Under the pieces are notes generated by a model. That model searched no databases and was not told where the DNA came from. It saw only the letters and a program-made list of their open reading frames with translations. Of a DNA stretch of 26,924 nt, positions 1-7,126 are shown piece by piece. The stretch is from Rhodospirillaceae bacterium (GTDB lineage Bacteria; Pseudomonadota; Alphaproteobacteria; UBA7985). A program made the position numbers and the translations under genes. The stretch lies in contig PAFB01000042.1 in the NCBI GenBank assembly GCA_002700865.1, forward strand, positions 1-26,924, given 5' to 3'. The first letter of the stretch is position 1, and every line of letters starts with the position of its first letter.

Positions 1-5
1 CGGCC

Positions 6-923
6 TCAGGCCGCGCGTTCTTCGACCAGCAGCAGCGCCAGAATGCCAACAGCCGTGACCGCCACCGCCCGCAACGGATAGAACACCCGGCCATCCCATA
101 GACCGGCCTGTGCCATGGCATCGGTCGTCAGCAGGGCAAATAGTGTGTTTAGGGCCAGCAGACAGGCACCGACTATTTTGACGAGCGTCAGCCTTTGTCC
201 ATCGATGCTTAGCGCCAGCGGCAGCATGAGCAAACCCAGACCGACAAGCAGCGCCGGGTAAGACAGACGATAGGCCAGTTCAGCCGCTCGTGAACTGCCG
301 TTGGTGGGGGAGGGGGCCAGTCGGTTGAGCGCCAGTGCGGTAAATTGGGACAAGCCTTGATCATCGCTGATCCAACCCGGTCCGATTGTGATTTGCGGAG
401 CGTCCAGGGATTGGGGAGGTTCGGCCTGTAGCACTTGGCCAGAAGGGCTGAACAGGTGCAGGCGTTCGCTTGTACTGCCGGTTTTTCGATCCGCCAGCAT
501 CCATAAGGTGCCATCGGCTGTTTGGTAGGTAATGGCCGTCGGTTGGGTGCTGCTGAAAGCATCTTTTGGTTGTGTGAAGTGCCAGAACGGGCCGGTCATG
601 ATGACACCCAATAAGGCTCCAAAAATGCCTGTCGTCAGCGCAAACGGCCACACAGAAGCCCCCGCAGTGCGCCAAATTCTGATCTCACCCTTGATGCTCA
701 ACCGCGAAAAAGTCAGCAGCACGCCAACCATTAAAACTGTCGGCATCAGCAGAAGCCAAAGCTCCGGCAATGGCTCCAAGAGTTGCTTGGTTCGTTCCAG
801 CAGGCTGGCAGGTGTGGCGAAAATGCCTTCAGTTATACCCGGAATTAGCATCATTACCGTGAAAACGACCGCCAAGAGGCCGAAATACCTTGCAAGACTG
901 CCAAAAACGCGTTTTTCTAACAA
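6..923 (-). CDS. LptF/LptG-family permease (YjgP/YjgQ), short form
   Basis: Predicted inner-membrane subunit of the LPS export ABC transporter, in which LptF and LptG work with the ATPase LptB. Hydrophobic segments lie at about residues 11-29, 53-73 and 92-114, then a soluble, presumably periplasmic stretch to about 220, then three more segments near 221-240, 250-270 and 283-300: the LptF/G topology. The stretch RLSIKGEIRIWRTAGAS (74-90) resembles the cytoplasmic loop signature of the family. I chose the TTG start at 923 because AAGGGGG lies five bases upstream; an upstream TTG at 944 would add seven residues but has that ribosome site inside the gene. At 305 residues it is shorter than the 360-390 usual for LptF/G, mostly through a smaller periplasmic part. 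Its partner is not in view; it may lie beyond the left edge. I cannot tell LptF from LptG. Confidence 0.75.
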   Translation of the reverse strand: MLEKRVFGSLARYFGLLAVVFTVMMLIPGITEGIFATPASLLERTKQLLEPLPELWLLLMPTVLMVGVLLTFSRLSIKGEIRIWRTAGASVWPFALTTGIFGALLGVIMTGPFWHFTQPKDAFSSTQPTAITYQTADGTLWMLADRKTGSTSERLHLFSPSGQVLQAEPPQSLDAPQITIGPGWISDDQGLSQFTALALNRLAPSPTNGSSRAAELAYRLSYPALLVGLGLLMLPLALSIDGQRLTLVKIVGACLLALNTLFALLTTDAMAQAGLWDGRVFYPLRAVAVTAVGILALLLVEERAA

Positions 924-928
924 AAATT

Positions 929-935
929 CCCCCTT
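929..935 (-). promoter_or_regulatory. Strong ribosome binding site deciding a TTG start
   Basis: On the minus strand this reads AAGGGGG, followed by the five bases AATTT and then TTG. It supports 923 as the start of the LptF/G-like gene over the upstream TTG at 944. Confidence 0.65.
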
Positions 936-1076
936 AGGTATCAAGGCCGGGACATGGGAACTGGGTGGTTTCGGAGTGATGGGTGTGTCCAGTGATCTAA
1001 CACAGCAAAGTCAGCTTACGCCTTCCAGTGGGTATTCTCCAAGGAAACCGTCCAACTCAAGGGTGACAGCCTGAAT

Positions 1077-1119
1077 TTGTCGTGATAGACAACAAAATAT
1101 AACAAATTTAATATAAATT
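1077..1119. promoter_or_regulatory. AT-rich promoter/operator region upstream of lrp-like gene
   Basis: The gap between the two divergent genes holds a sharply AT-rich patch (about 1072-1138). Within it are the perfect inverted repeat TTGTC-N6-GACAA (1077-1092) and the near-palindrome AATTTAATATAAATT (1105-1119). Lrp/AsnC proteins bind degenerate AT-rich palindromes of about this size and often regulate their own genes, so autoregulation is plausible. I could not pick a convincing -35/-10 pair. Confidence 0.4.
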
Positions 1120-1198
1120 CCAAATTAACTGCTGTCGGTTTACGCGCGTAGGTTGGCAGATGGTTAGGACGCGCAGGGCGTCTGAAGCAAGGGAAAGC

Positions 1199-1672
1199 AT
1201 GATGGTACAAGCTCGACGCCGGGAAGATGGTTTGGATGAAACAGATCGTATGATCGTGGCGGAACTTCAGGAAAACGCTAGGATTTCGAACGTGGAACTG
1301 GCGAAGCGGGTCAATCTTTCGCCGACGCCATGCTACGAGCGTGTTCGCAAGCTTGAGCGGACGGGGGTTGTTTTGGGATATCACGCGCGGGTTGACCGTG
1401 GCGTGCTCGGGTTCCGCCAGACCGCCTACGCCACCATCACCGTGAAGGGCGATGACAAGGCCGATTTGGGTGATTTGATCACCCGGCTTTCTGCTAATCA
1501 GCAGGTTTTGGAAGTCGCTGAGATCGCCGGACAGCCGAAGTTGCGGATGAAGGTTCTGGGCCAGTCTGTCAGCTCCATCTCCGACCTGCTGAAAACGCAG
1601 TTGTCTTCGCATCCGGCGGTTGGCAGTTACGAAACTGAGTTTGTCGCCAACGCCCACATCGATTGCCTGTAA
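1199..1672 (+). CDS. Lrp/AsnC family transcriptional regulator
   Basis: Predicted DNA-binding regulator that senses an amino acid or related small molecule. Residues 12-62 form the AsnC-type winged helix-turn-helix (LDETDRMIVAELQ, then ISNVELAKRVNLSPTPCYERVRKLE), followed by a RAM ligand-binding domain at about 74-150. The usual Gly-x-x-Asp motif of the RAM domain reads GQPK (111-114), so the conserved Asp is replaced by Lys. I placed the start at the ATG at 1199 (a second ATG follows at once) because AAGGGAAA sits just upstream; an earlier ATG at 1160 has no ribosome site. At 157 residues it is normal for the family. It lies 86 bases before msrA and may influence it; ligand and targets cannot be read from the sequence. 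Confidence 0.9.
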   Translation: MMVQARRREDGLDETDRMIVAELQENARISNVELAKRVNLSPTPCYERVRKLERTGVVLGYHARVDRGVLGFRQTAYATITVKGDDKADLGDLITRLSANQQVLEVAEIAGQPKLRMKVLGQSVSSISDLLKTQLSSHPAVGSYETEFVANAHIDCL

Positions 1673-1687
1673 CGATTTGTCCCGCTT

Positions 1688-1711
1688 CTGCGGCTTGTCG
1701 CTTGGCCGCAG
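1688..1711. other. Inverted repeat (hairpin) between lrp-like gene and msrA
   Basis: CTGCGGC (1688-1694) and GCCGCAG (1705-1711) are perfect complements around a ten-base loop, and the stem extends by a U-G and a T-A pair. No T-run follows, so it is not a classical intrinsic terminator. It may attenuate or protect a shared transcript. Confidence 0.4.
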
Positions 1712-1758
1712 GACGCTTACTTCAGGTTTCTGACGTCACCGAAGAAGGATCAGGGACC

Positions 1759-2217
1759 ATGGCGGAGAAAGAAGCAATTTTCGCGGCTGGCTGTTTTTGG
1801 AGCATCGAAGACACCTTTCGCAAGATGCCCGGCGTGAAAGACGCCATTAGCGGCTATACGGGCGGCACAACCATCAATCCGACTTATCAGCAGGTTTGCA
1901 CCGGTACGACCGGACATGCTGAGGCCGTTCGGGTTGTGTTTGATGACGAGAAGATCGACTACGGAACACTGCTTGATGCCTTCTTCGAAATGCACGACCC
2001 GACTCAGGTCAACCGGCAGGGGCCGGACATCGGCACTCAGTACCGGTCGGGCGTCTTCTTTAAGGACGAAGCGCAGCGCGAGGCTGCGCAGAGCGCGAAG
2101 GAGGCAGTCGCGGCGCACCGGGGAGCTGTCGCCACCGAAATCTCCCAAGCCTGCGAATTTTACCCTGCAGAAGACTACCATCAGCGATACTTTGAAAAGC
2201 GCGGCTTTAGCCATTAA
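1759..2217 (+). CDS. msrA: Peptide methionine-(S)-S-oxide reductase MsrA
   Basis: Repairs oxidised protein methionine by reducing methionine-S-sulfoxide in the cytoplasm. The catalytic motif GCFW places the active Cys at residue 12. Other family marks are GYTGG (32-36), the YxxVCxGTTGHAEAV block (43-57), HDPTQ (79-83), GTQYRS (92-97) and YPAEDYHQRY (135-144). The ATG at 1759 is preceded by AAGGATCAGGG and gives 152 residues; the open frame runs further upstream but shows no family similarity there. The protein ends soon after EDYHQRYF and has only Cys12, Cys47 and Cys132, lacking the C-terminal resolving cysteines of E. coli-type MsrA. It follows the Lrp/AsnC gene and may share its transcript. 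Confidence 0.95.
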   Translation: MAEKEAIFAAGCFWSIEDTFRKMPGVKDAISGYTGGTTINPTYQQVCTGTTGHAEAVRVVFDDEKIDYGTLLDAFFEMHDPTQVNRQGPDIGTQYRSGVFFKDEAQREAAQSAKEAVAAHRGAVATEISQACEFYPAEDYHQRYFEKRGFSH

Positions 2218-2268
2218 ACACAGGATTACGCGGGCCATCTGCCCGAGATCACAGAGAGCTTTAAGTCC

Positions 2269-2688
2269 ATGACCGAAGAAAACGCCGCCGTCGATCCTGC
2301 ACTCGATCCCACCGCCCAGGCTGAACAGCAACGCTTGTTCCCTGACGCGCCCACGGACGAGCCGGTTTGGACGGTTGCGCACACGGTCATGGGCCAGACG
2401 ATTTCCTTCGATGTCTGGCGCTCGCTGATCAAGGCGGAAATGATTGATCAATCCGACATCAAATCCAGCCACCGCAAAGCGATCCTGCGCAAAACTGAAA
2501 AGACGTTACAGCGCGCGGTCAAGGTGGGGCTGGGCAAGTTGAACGATGCGCAGATGGAGCAAACGCGCTGGAATGCGTTTATCATCCTTGTGGACCGGGC
2601 CTTGGGCAACAACCATCTCAAGATCCGCGATGACGAGGCGCTGTGTGACAGCCTGATCGACGCGGCTGACGGGTTTCAAAAGGCCTAA
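2269..2688 (+). CDS. Conserved-looking hypothetical protein, 139 residues
   Basis: I do not recognise this protein. Residues 1-32 are acidic, rich in Ala, Pro and Gln, and probably disordered. From about residue 33 (VWTVAHTVMGQTISFDVWRS) it looks like a compact, mostly helical domain with a basic middle (SSHRKAILRKTEKTLQRAVK, about 66-85). There is no signal peptide or membrane segment and one cysteine. Its start lies 51 bases after msrA with a weak GAGAG ribosome site, so it may be the last gene of an lrp-msrA unit. Frame length and codon use similar to the neighbours favour a real gene. I assign no function. Confidence 0.65.
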   Translation: MTEENAAVDPALDPTAQAEQQRLFPDAPTDEPVWTVAHTVMGQTISFDVWRSLIKAEMIDQSDIKSSHRKAILRKTEKTLQRAVKVGLGKLNDAQMEQTRWNAFIILVDRALGNNHLKIRDDEALCDSLIDAADGFQKA

Positions 2689-2851
2689 GCGGCTGGATTG
2701 CCCGCTTGGGCGCGCTTGGCGAGCCATGCCTGACGTTTCAGTCGAAGAGCTAATTCAATCGACACATTTATCGTCTATGGTCCGCTTGATCGACATCGGG
2801 TTAAGGCCAAGTCGTCGCTTAAGCAGGCTCCAGACGAAGTGAGTGCGTGAT

Positions 2852-3604
2852 ATGGCGAGCGCCGAAAGTCAGGACATCTCTCAAGACAGCTTCTTGGGCG
2901 GTTCACTCCAAGTGCTCCAGCCCAAAGTCGGCTATCGGGCTGGCATGGATGCCGTCCTGCTCGGCGCTTCGATCCCGGCGGTGGCGGGGCAAAGCGTGCT
3001 TGACGTTGGCTGCGGCGTTGGAACCGCGGGGCTGTGTCTGGCAACGCGCGTGAATGACGTCAGCGTTACTGGTCTGGAATTACAGCCTCGATTGCATGCG
3101 CTGGCCACCCGGAATGCGGACAACAATCACTTGGCGGATAGGGTGAGGTTCGTGTGTGGAGACGTGCGCGACAAAGGTCAGGTGCTGCCGGGGCGGTGCT
3201 TTGACCACGTGATCAGCAATCCGCCCTACATCGCCGAAGCCAGCGGTAGGGTTTCTCCCTCGCGGCATACCGATCTGTCCAAGCGGGAAAGCGAGGTCAC
3301 GCTCGCCGAGTGGATTGACGCCATGCTGTATTGGGTCAAGGAGCGGGGCTACATCACCATTATTCATCGTGCAGACCGCCTGCATGAAATCATCGAAGCC
3401 CTTTCACCGCGGATCGGCGCGCTGCGTATTTGCCCGGTTTGGCCTAAGCCGGGGCGGGATGCGAACCGGGTTTTGGTGCAGGGACGGCGCGAGGCTCGGG
3501 CGGGCTTGACCCTGACACCCGGCATAACGGTTCGCGACAATCTCGACTCTGTGACCCCCGAAATGGAGCGGATTCAACGCTACGGTCATGACTTGGTTTT
3601 CTAG
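2852..3604 (+). CDS. tRNA1(Val) (adenine(37)-N6)-methyltransferase-like protein (COG4123)
   Basis: Predicted S-adenosylmethionine-dependent N6-adenine methyltransferase of the TrmN6/YfiC group, which methylates A37 of tRNA1(Val) in E. coli. The opening QDSFLGGSLQVLQPKVGYRA (11-30) is typical of the family. VLDVGCGVGTAGLCLA (49-64) is the SAM-binding loop and NPPY (123-126) the catalytic N6-adenine motif. The ATG at 2852 gives 250 residues; a GTG at 2843 would add three. The stop lies 46 bases before the TAXI gene start. The exact substrate cannot be proved, since COG4123 also holds distant paralogues. Confidence 0.85.
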   Translation: MASAESQDISQDSFLGGSLQVLQPKVGYRAGMDAVLLGASIPAVAGQSVLDVGCGVGTAGLCLATRVNDVSVTGLELQPRLHALATRNADNNHLADRVRFVCGDVRDKGQVLPGRCFDHVISNPPYIAEASGRVSPSRHTDLSKRESEVTLAEWIDAMLYWVKERGYITIIHRADRLHEIIEALSPRIGALRICPVWPKPGRDANRVLVQGRREARAGLTLTPGITVRDNLDSVTPEMERIQRYGHDLVF

Positions 3605-3650
3605 GCAGTCTCGGCGTATAAGATTGGCTGGATATTTGGAGTCGTTTGCA

Positions 3651-4721
3651 ATGAACGCAGTGCGTGGTTTTGCCTTGCTGATCGCTGTTGTCGGGAGCTT
3701 CGCTCTTGCCCTTCCTGCGGCGGCGCAGCTGGAGGATGAGGACGCCGCTAACAGCCTGTCTGGTCAGCCCTCCCTGACCTTGGCACCTGCTACACCGGCG
3801 CGCGGTGGGGGCAATGCCTTTATCATCGCTGCGGGTCCTGCCAGCGGGCTGGGCTATGCCATGGCCGGCGCCATGTGCACGGTTTATAACGTCCTTGCTG
3901 ATCCCGATACGCCCACGTGCCTGGTTCGCGCCACCACGGGGTCGGAGGAAAACCTGGCGCTGATGGATGATGGCGGAGTTGACTTTGCCGTCGTGCAGTC
4001 TGACCGCCAGTATTTTGCTTACAACGGCACGGCGGATTACGCCAACGGCGACGAGATAGATGACCTTCGCTCGGTATTCTCCTTCGGTATTCTGCCGCTC
4101 CACGTTTTGCTCTCACCGGTATCCTCGGCAACCAGTCTCAAGGACCTGGAAAGCGCCCGCGTTGGTTTAGGGCCCGTGGGCAGTTCTCAACGGACTCTGG
4201 CACAGGCCGCCCTGTTCGCGTCGGAAGTGGCGATTTCCAAGATGGAATACGTCGAAGAGGGTCGGTTGCCAGTTCAGCTTGATGCCCTTTGCAACAGCCG
4301 CCTTGACGCGATTATTTTTCCAACGGTTCTGCCTTCACAGTCGGCAGAAATCGCCCTGAATGAGTGCGGTGCACGATTGGCACCGCTGGCGAGTGATGGG
4401 ATTGAAGTGCTGGTGGATTCCAACCCGTTTTTCGAACCGATCCTGATCCCGGCGGCGGCCTATCGTACCAGTGAAGCGGTGCAAACCATCGGTTTGGCCA
4501 TCACGTTGGTCACGCGCGAAGACGTGCCCCATGGGCAGGTGATTGAACTACTTCAATCCGCTTATTCTGACTTTGAGTTCTTTAAATCTATGCATCCAGC
4601 ATTACAATTTTTAGATGAAGAGGCAGCTTTGCGGGCAGGATTGGTCGCGCCTCAACACCTAGGCTTGCAGCAATATCTTGAGGTCCAAGTTCAATATAGC
4701 GATGTTGATACTCTCGACTGA
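3651..4721 (+). CDS. TAXI family TRAP transporter solute-binding protein, orphan
   Basis: Predicted periplasmic binding protein that would normally deliver a small organic acid or amino acid to a TRAP transporter. Residues 1-25 form a signal peptide with a likely cut after AAA. The mature part begins with a short acidic linker; then FIIAAGPASGLGYAMAGAMC (about 57-76) matches the TAXI binding-site opening. TTGSEENLALMDDGGVDFAV and QSDRQYFAYNG follow, as in the family. I chose the ATG at 3651 because the signal peptide starts there and TTGGAG lies upstream. No TRAP membrane subunits (DctQ/DctM or the fused form) are in the window, so the partner is elsewhere or the protein acts as a stand-alone sensor. 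The last 50 codons are more AT-rich than the rest. Confidence 0.85.
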   Translation: MNAVRGFALLIAVVGSFALALPAAAQLEDEDAANSLSGQPSLTLAPATPARGGGNAFIIAAGPASGLGYAMAGAMCTVYNVLADPDTPTCLVRATTGSEENLALMDDGGVDFAVVQSDRQYFAYNGTADYANGDEIDDLRSVFSFGILPLHVLLSPVSSATSLKDLESARVGLGPVGSSQRTLAQAALFASEVAISKMEYVEEGRLPVQLDALCNSRLDAIIFPTVLPSQSAEIALNECGARLAPLASDGIEVLVDSNPFFEPILIPAAAYRTSEAVQTIGLAITLVTREDVPHGQVIELLQSAYSDFEFFKSMHPALQFLDEEAALRAGLVAPQHLGLQQYLEVQVQYSDVDTLD

Positions 4722-4783
4722 GTATTACATCTTTAAGGCGCATAATTCCAGGCGAATAATCTTTTGGCACTTCCGTTGCAGAC

Positions 4784-4804
4784 TCTTAGGGCAGTTTCCT
4801 AAGA
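4784..4804. other. Hairpin between TAXI gene and M23 lipoprotein gene
   Basis: TCTTAGG (4784-4790) and CCTAAGA (4798-4804) form a perfect seven-base stem around the loop GCAGTTT. It ends 22 bases before the TTG start at 4827. A TTTT lies at 4811-4814, too far away for a standard terminator. It could end the TAXI transcript weakly or shape the 5' leader of the peptidase mRNA. Confidence 0.35.
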
Positions 4805-4826
4805 AGAGCATTTTGAGAGCGCCATC

Positions 4827-5696
4827 TTGTCTTTCGCCTGTCGAATTTTTCTCAGCCCAATAATTCCAATAACCTTGGTTTCCCTGATTTTATCCGCCTG
4901 TGGCTCGATTGACGCCGGACAGGATGCGCGGTCGTTCAAGCGGGGGATACAGGTGAGCAGTCTCGAAAAGATTGATGACGCCGAACGTCGTGGCTTGCCC
5001 ACGCTGGATTTGCAAATGGCATGGCGAGAGCAGGCCATGGCCAGCAACCTGTCTTTCAACCCAAAACTCAGACCCGATCACGTCCCCAAGAATTTTATCC
5101 AAAAGCCGTGGAGCCGGGAACTGCCCTTGCTCGACCCCGCAGTGGAGGGGATTTTGACCAGTGATTTCGGGTGGCGGCGTCTCTACGGCAAGCGTGACTT
5201 TCACTCCGGTATCGACATCGCAGCGCCCACGGGAACGGTGGTCTTCACCCCGGTTCCGGGAAAAGTTCTCTACGTCAAACATGCCGGCACAGACAGCGGG
5301 ATTGTCATCAACGATGGCGAGCGACAGCACACGTTCTGGCATACCAAGCCATGGAGAGGCCTTAAGGAAGGCGACTGGATCAAGAAGGGGCATAGCGTGG
5401 GAACGTTGGTCGAATGGGGGAGCCGCACGCACTTGCATTATTCGGTACACCTGACGGGACCCTCGGACACGCACAAGGCTCGGAACGACGGCAATGCCAT
5501 TGACCCTCTTACGCTGATCCGACGCCTCAAGAAGGGGATTGTTATAGCCAGCCGGACACAGGCGAAGCGGTCTGACAACAAGCCGCTCACGCCCAATGCA
5601 TTGCTCATGGAAGCGGCTTGGCAGCCTGTGCCCTCGAAACTGGCCCTTAACACGCCGAGTCTGGACTACCGCTTGGAAACCGTTTTGCCGGACTGA
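4827..5696 (+). CDS. M23 (LytM-type) peptidase lipoprotein
   Basis: Predicted zinc metallopeptidase, or related amidase-activating protein, acting on peptidoglycan cross-bridges from the periplasmic face of a membrane. A short hydrophobic leader ends in the lipobox LSAC with the lipidated Cys at 25. The M23 domain spans about 105-235: HSGID gives the ligands His126 and Asp130, FWH supplies His172 and HLH supplies His204, so the metal site looks intact. No LysM repeats or long coiled coil are seen. The only start that keeps the whole leader is the TTG at 4827; a stop in frame at 4800 prevents a longer protein, and GAGAG at 4815-4819 can serve as ribosome site. Its stop is one base from the stop of the convergent FAD dehydrogenase gene. 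Confidence 0.85.
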   Translation: MSFACRIFLSPIIPITLVSLILSACGSIDAGQDARSFKRGIQVSSLEKIDDAERRGLPTLDLQMAWREQAMASNLSFNPKLRPDHVPKNFIQKPWSRELPLLDPAVEGILTSDFGWRRLYGKRDFHSGIDIAAPTGTVVFTPVPGKVLYVKHAGTDSGIVINDGERQHTFWHTKPWRGLKEGDWIKKGHSVGTLVEWGSRTHLHYSVHLTGPSDTHKARNDGNAIDPLTLIRRLKKGIVIASRTQAKRSDNKPLTPNALLMEAAWQPVPSKLALNTPSLDYRLETVLPD

Positions 5697-5697
5697 G

Positions 5698-7125
5698 CTA
5701 GAATATCTTACCCGGATTGAGCACCCCATTAGGGTCGAGCGCCGTTTTGACGCTTCGCATCACGTCCAACCCGACACCATCCGCCGTGCGCGCCAGTTCG
5801 CTTTTCTTTAACCGGCCAATGCCATGTTCAGCGGAAATCGAGCCACCCATCTCTTGAACCAGATCATGAAAGGCGCGGTTGATGTCGTCCCAGTCGGCGA
5901 GAAATGCGGCCTCTGCTTGCGGATCACCGACAGCCTCTGCGGGCGCGCTTAGGTTGAAGTGCAGGTTGCCGTCGCCCAAGTGCCCAAACGGCACCGGACG
6001 CGCGCCGGGCGACAGCCTATGCAGCAGCGCCGTACCGCGCTCGATCAACTCTGCGACGCGATGAACAGGAACGGAGACGTCGTGTTTGATCGAAGGCCCG
6101 GATTTCACCTCAGCTTCGGGAATGCCTTCACGCAGCTTCCAGAAGGCGGCGGCTTGAGCGATGTTCTGCGCAACCACGCCGTCATAAATCACACCTTCAA
6201 TGACCGCGTCCTGCAGCACGCCATCAACGGTGTCGCGAACGGCACGGGCCTCGTCAAAAACACCGACTTCGATCAGCAGGGACCACGGGGGCGAGGGCGA
6301 TAAAGGTGGCTTGGTGCCGGGGATTTGCTGCAGCGTCTGGTCGAGCGCAATGGCCGGGATAATTTCACTGGCCAATATGGCATCCCCAAGCCGCTCACGC
6401 AGCATATTTAGCGCATCCAGACAGCGCTCAGGCGAGTCACAGGCCAGCCACGCGGTGACCCGGTCGCTGGGGCGGGGGAAAGTCTTCAGCACGGCGCGGG
6501 TGATGATGCCCAGCGTGCCCTCTGCGCCGATGAACAGATGTTTGAGATCGTATCCCGTGTTGTCCTTGCGCAGCCGGTTCATGCCATTCCAGACCCGGCC
6601 ATCAGCCAGCACGACTTCCAGCCCTAACACCAGGTCGCGCATGTTGCCGTAGCGAATGACGTTAATGCCGCCGGCGTTAGTAGACAGGTTGCCGCCAATC
6701 ATACATGTGCCTTCGGCTCCCAAAGACAGGGGGAACAGGCGATTGGCGCGTTCGGCGGCTGTCTGGGCGTCGGCCAGAATGCACCCGGCCTGAACGACCA
6801 TGGTGTTCCCGTCTGGGTCCATGTCTTCAATGGCGTTCATGCGGTCGAGGGAAATCACGATTTCCCGGCTGGGTTCTGCTGGCACTGACCCGCCAACCAG
6901 TCCCGTGTTGCCACCTTGCGGCGTGATCGCGATGCCGTGCTGGGCACAGGCCTTGACGACCTGCGATACTTCGTTGGTTGAGGCAGGACGCACGACTGCA
7001 AGAGCACCGCTTTTGTACTTGCCGCGCCAGTCACGGGTATAGCGGCTCTGACTGTCCGCATCTGAAACCAGCCCGGCTTGGCCTACGATGGCTTCAAGCG
7101 CACTCATAAACTGGTTTTGATCCAC
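5698..7125 (-). CDS. FAD-binding D-2-hydroxyacid dehydrogenase (GlcD/D2HGDH type)
   Basis: Predicted flavoenzyme oxidising a D-2-hydroxyacid such as D-2-hydroxyglutarate or D-lactate to the 2-keto acid. The PCMH-type FAD domain carries QGGNTGLVGGS (70-80) and LSLGAEGTCMIGGNLSTNAG. The C-terminal domain has GHLGDGNLH (381-389) and AEHGIG (432-437), which match the metal- and substrate-binding histidines and glutamate of D-2-hydroxyglutarate dehydrogenases. Length, 475 residues, is normal. The GTG start at 7125 is one base from the sua5 stop and is preceded by GAGAGGA lying inside the end of sua5, so translation is probably coupled. The true substrate cannot be fixed from sequence alone. Confidence 0.88.
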   Translation of the reverse strand: MDQNQFMSALEAIVGQAGLVSDADSQSRYTRDWRGKYKSGALAVVRPASTNEVSQVVKACAQHGIAITPQGGNTGLVGGSVPAEPSREIVISLDRMNAIEDMDPDGNTMVVQAGCILADAQTAAERANRLFPLSLGAEGTCMIGGNLSTNAGGINVIRYGNMRDLVLGLEVVLADGRVWNGMNRLRKDNTGYDLKHLFIGAEGTLGIITRAVLKTFPRPSDRVTAWLACDSPERCLDALNMLRERLGDAILASEIIPAIALDQTLQQIPGTKPPLSPSPPWSLLIEVGVFDEARAVRDTVDGVLQDAVIEGVIYDGVVAQNIAQAAAFWKLREGIPEAEVKSGPSIKHDVSVPVHRVAELIERGTALLHRLSPGARPVPFGHLGDGNLHFNLSAPAEAVGDPQAEAAFLADWDDINRAFHDLVQEMGGSISAEHGIGRLKKSELARTADGVGLDVMRSVKTALDPNGVLNPGKIF

Positions 7126-7126
7126 G

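Noticed and set aside
1663..1758. Extended N-terminus of MsrA from the ATG at 1663
   Set aside because: It would overlap the lrp-like stop, shows no MsrA similarity, and a good ribosome site stands before the ATG at 1759.
4890..5729. 279-codon minus-strand frame over the M23 gene
   Set aside because: The plus strand encodes an intact lipobox and M23 metal site; the minus frame has no family features and overlaps the real dehydrogenase end.
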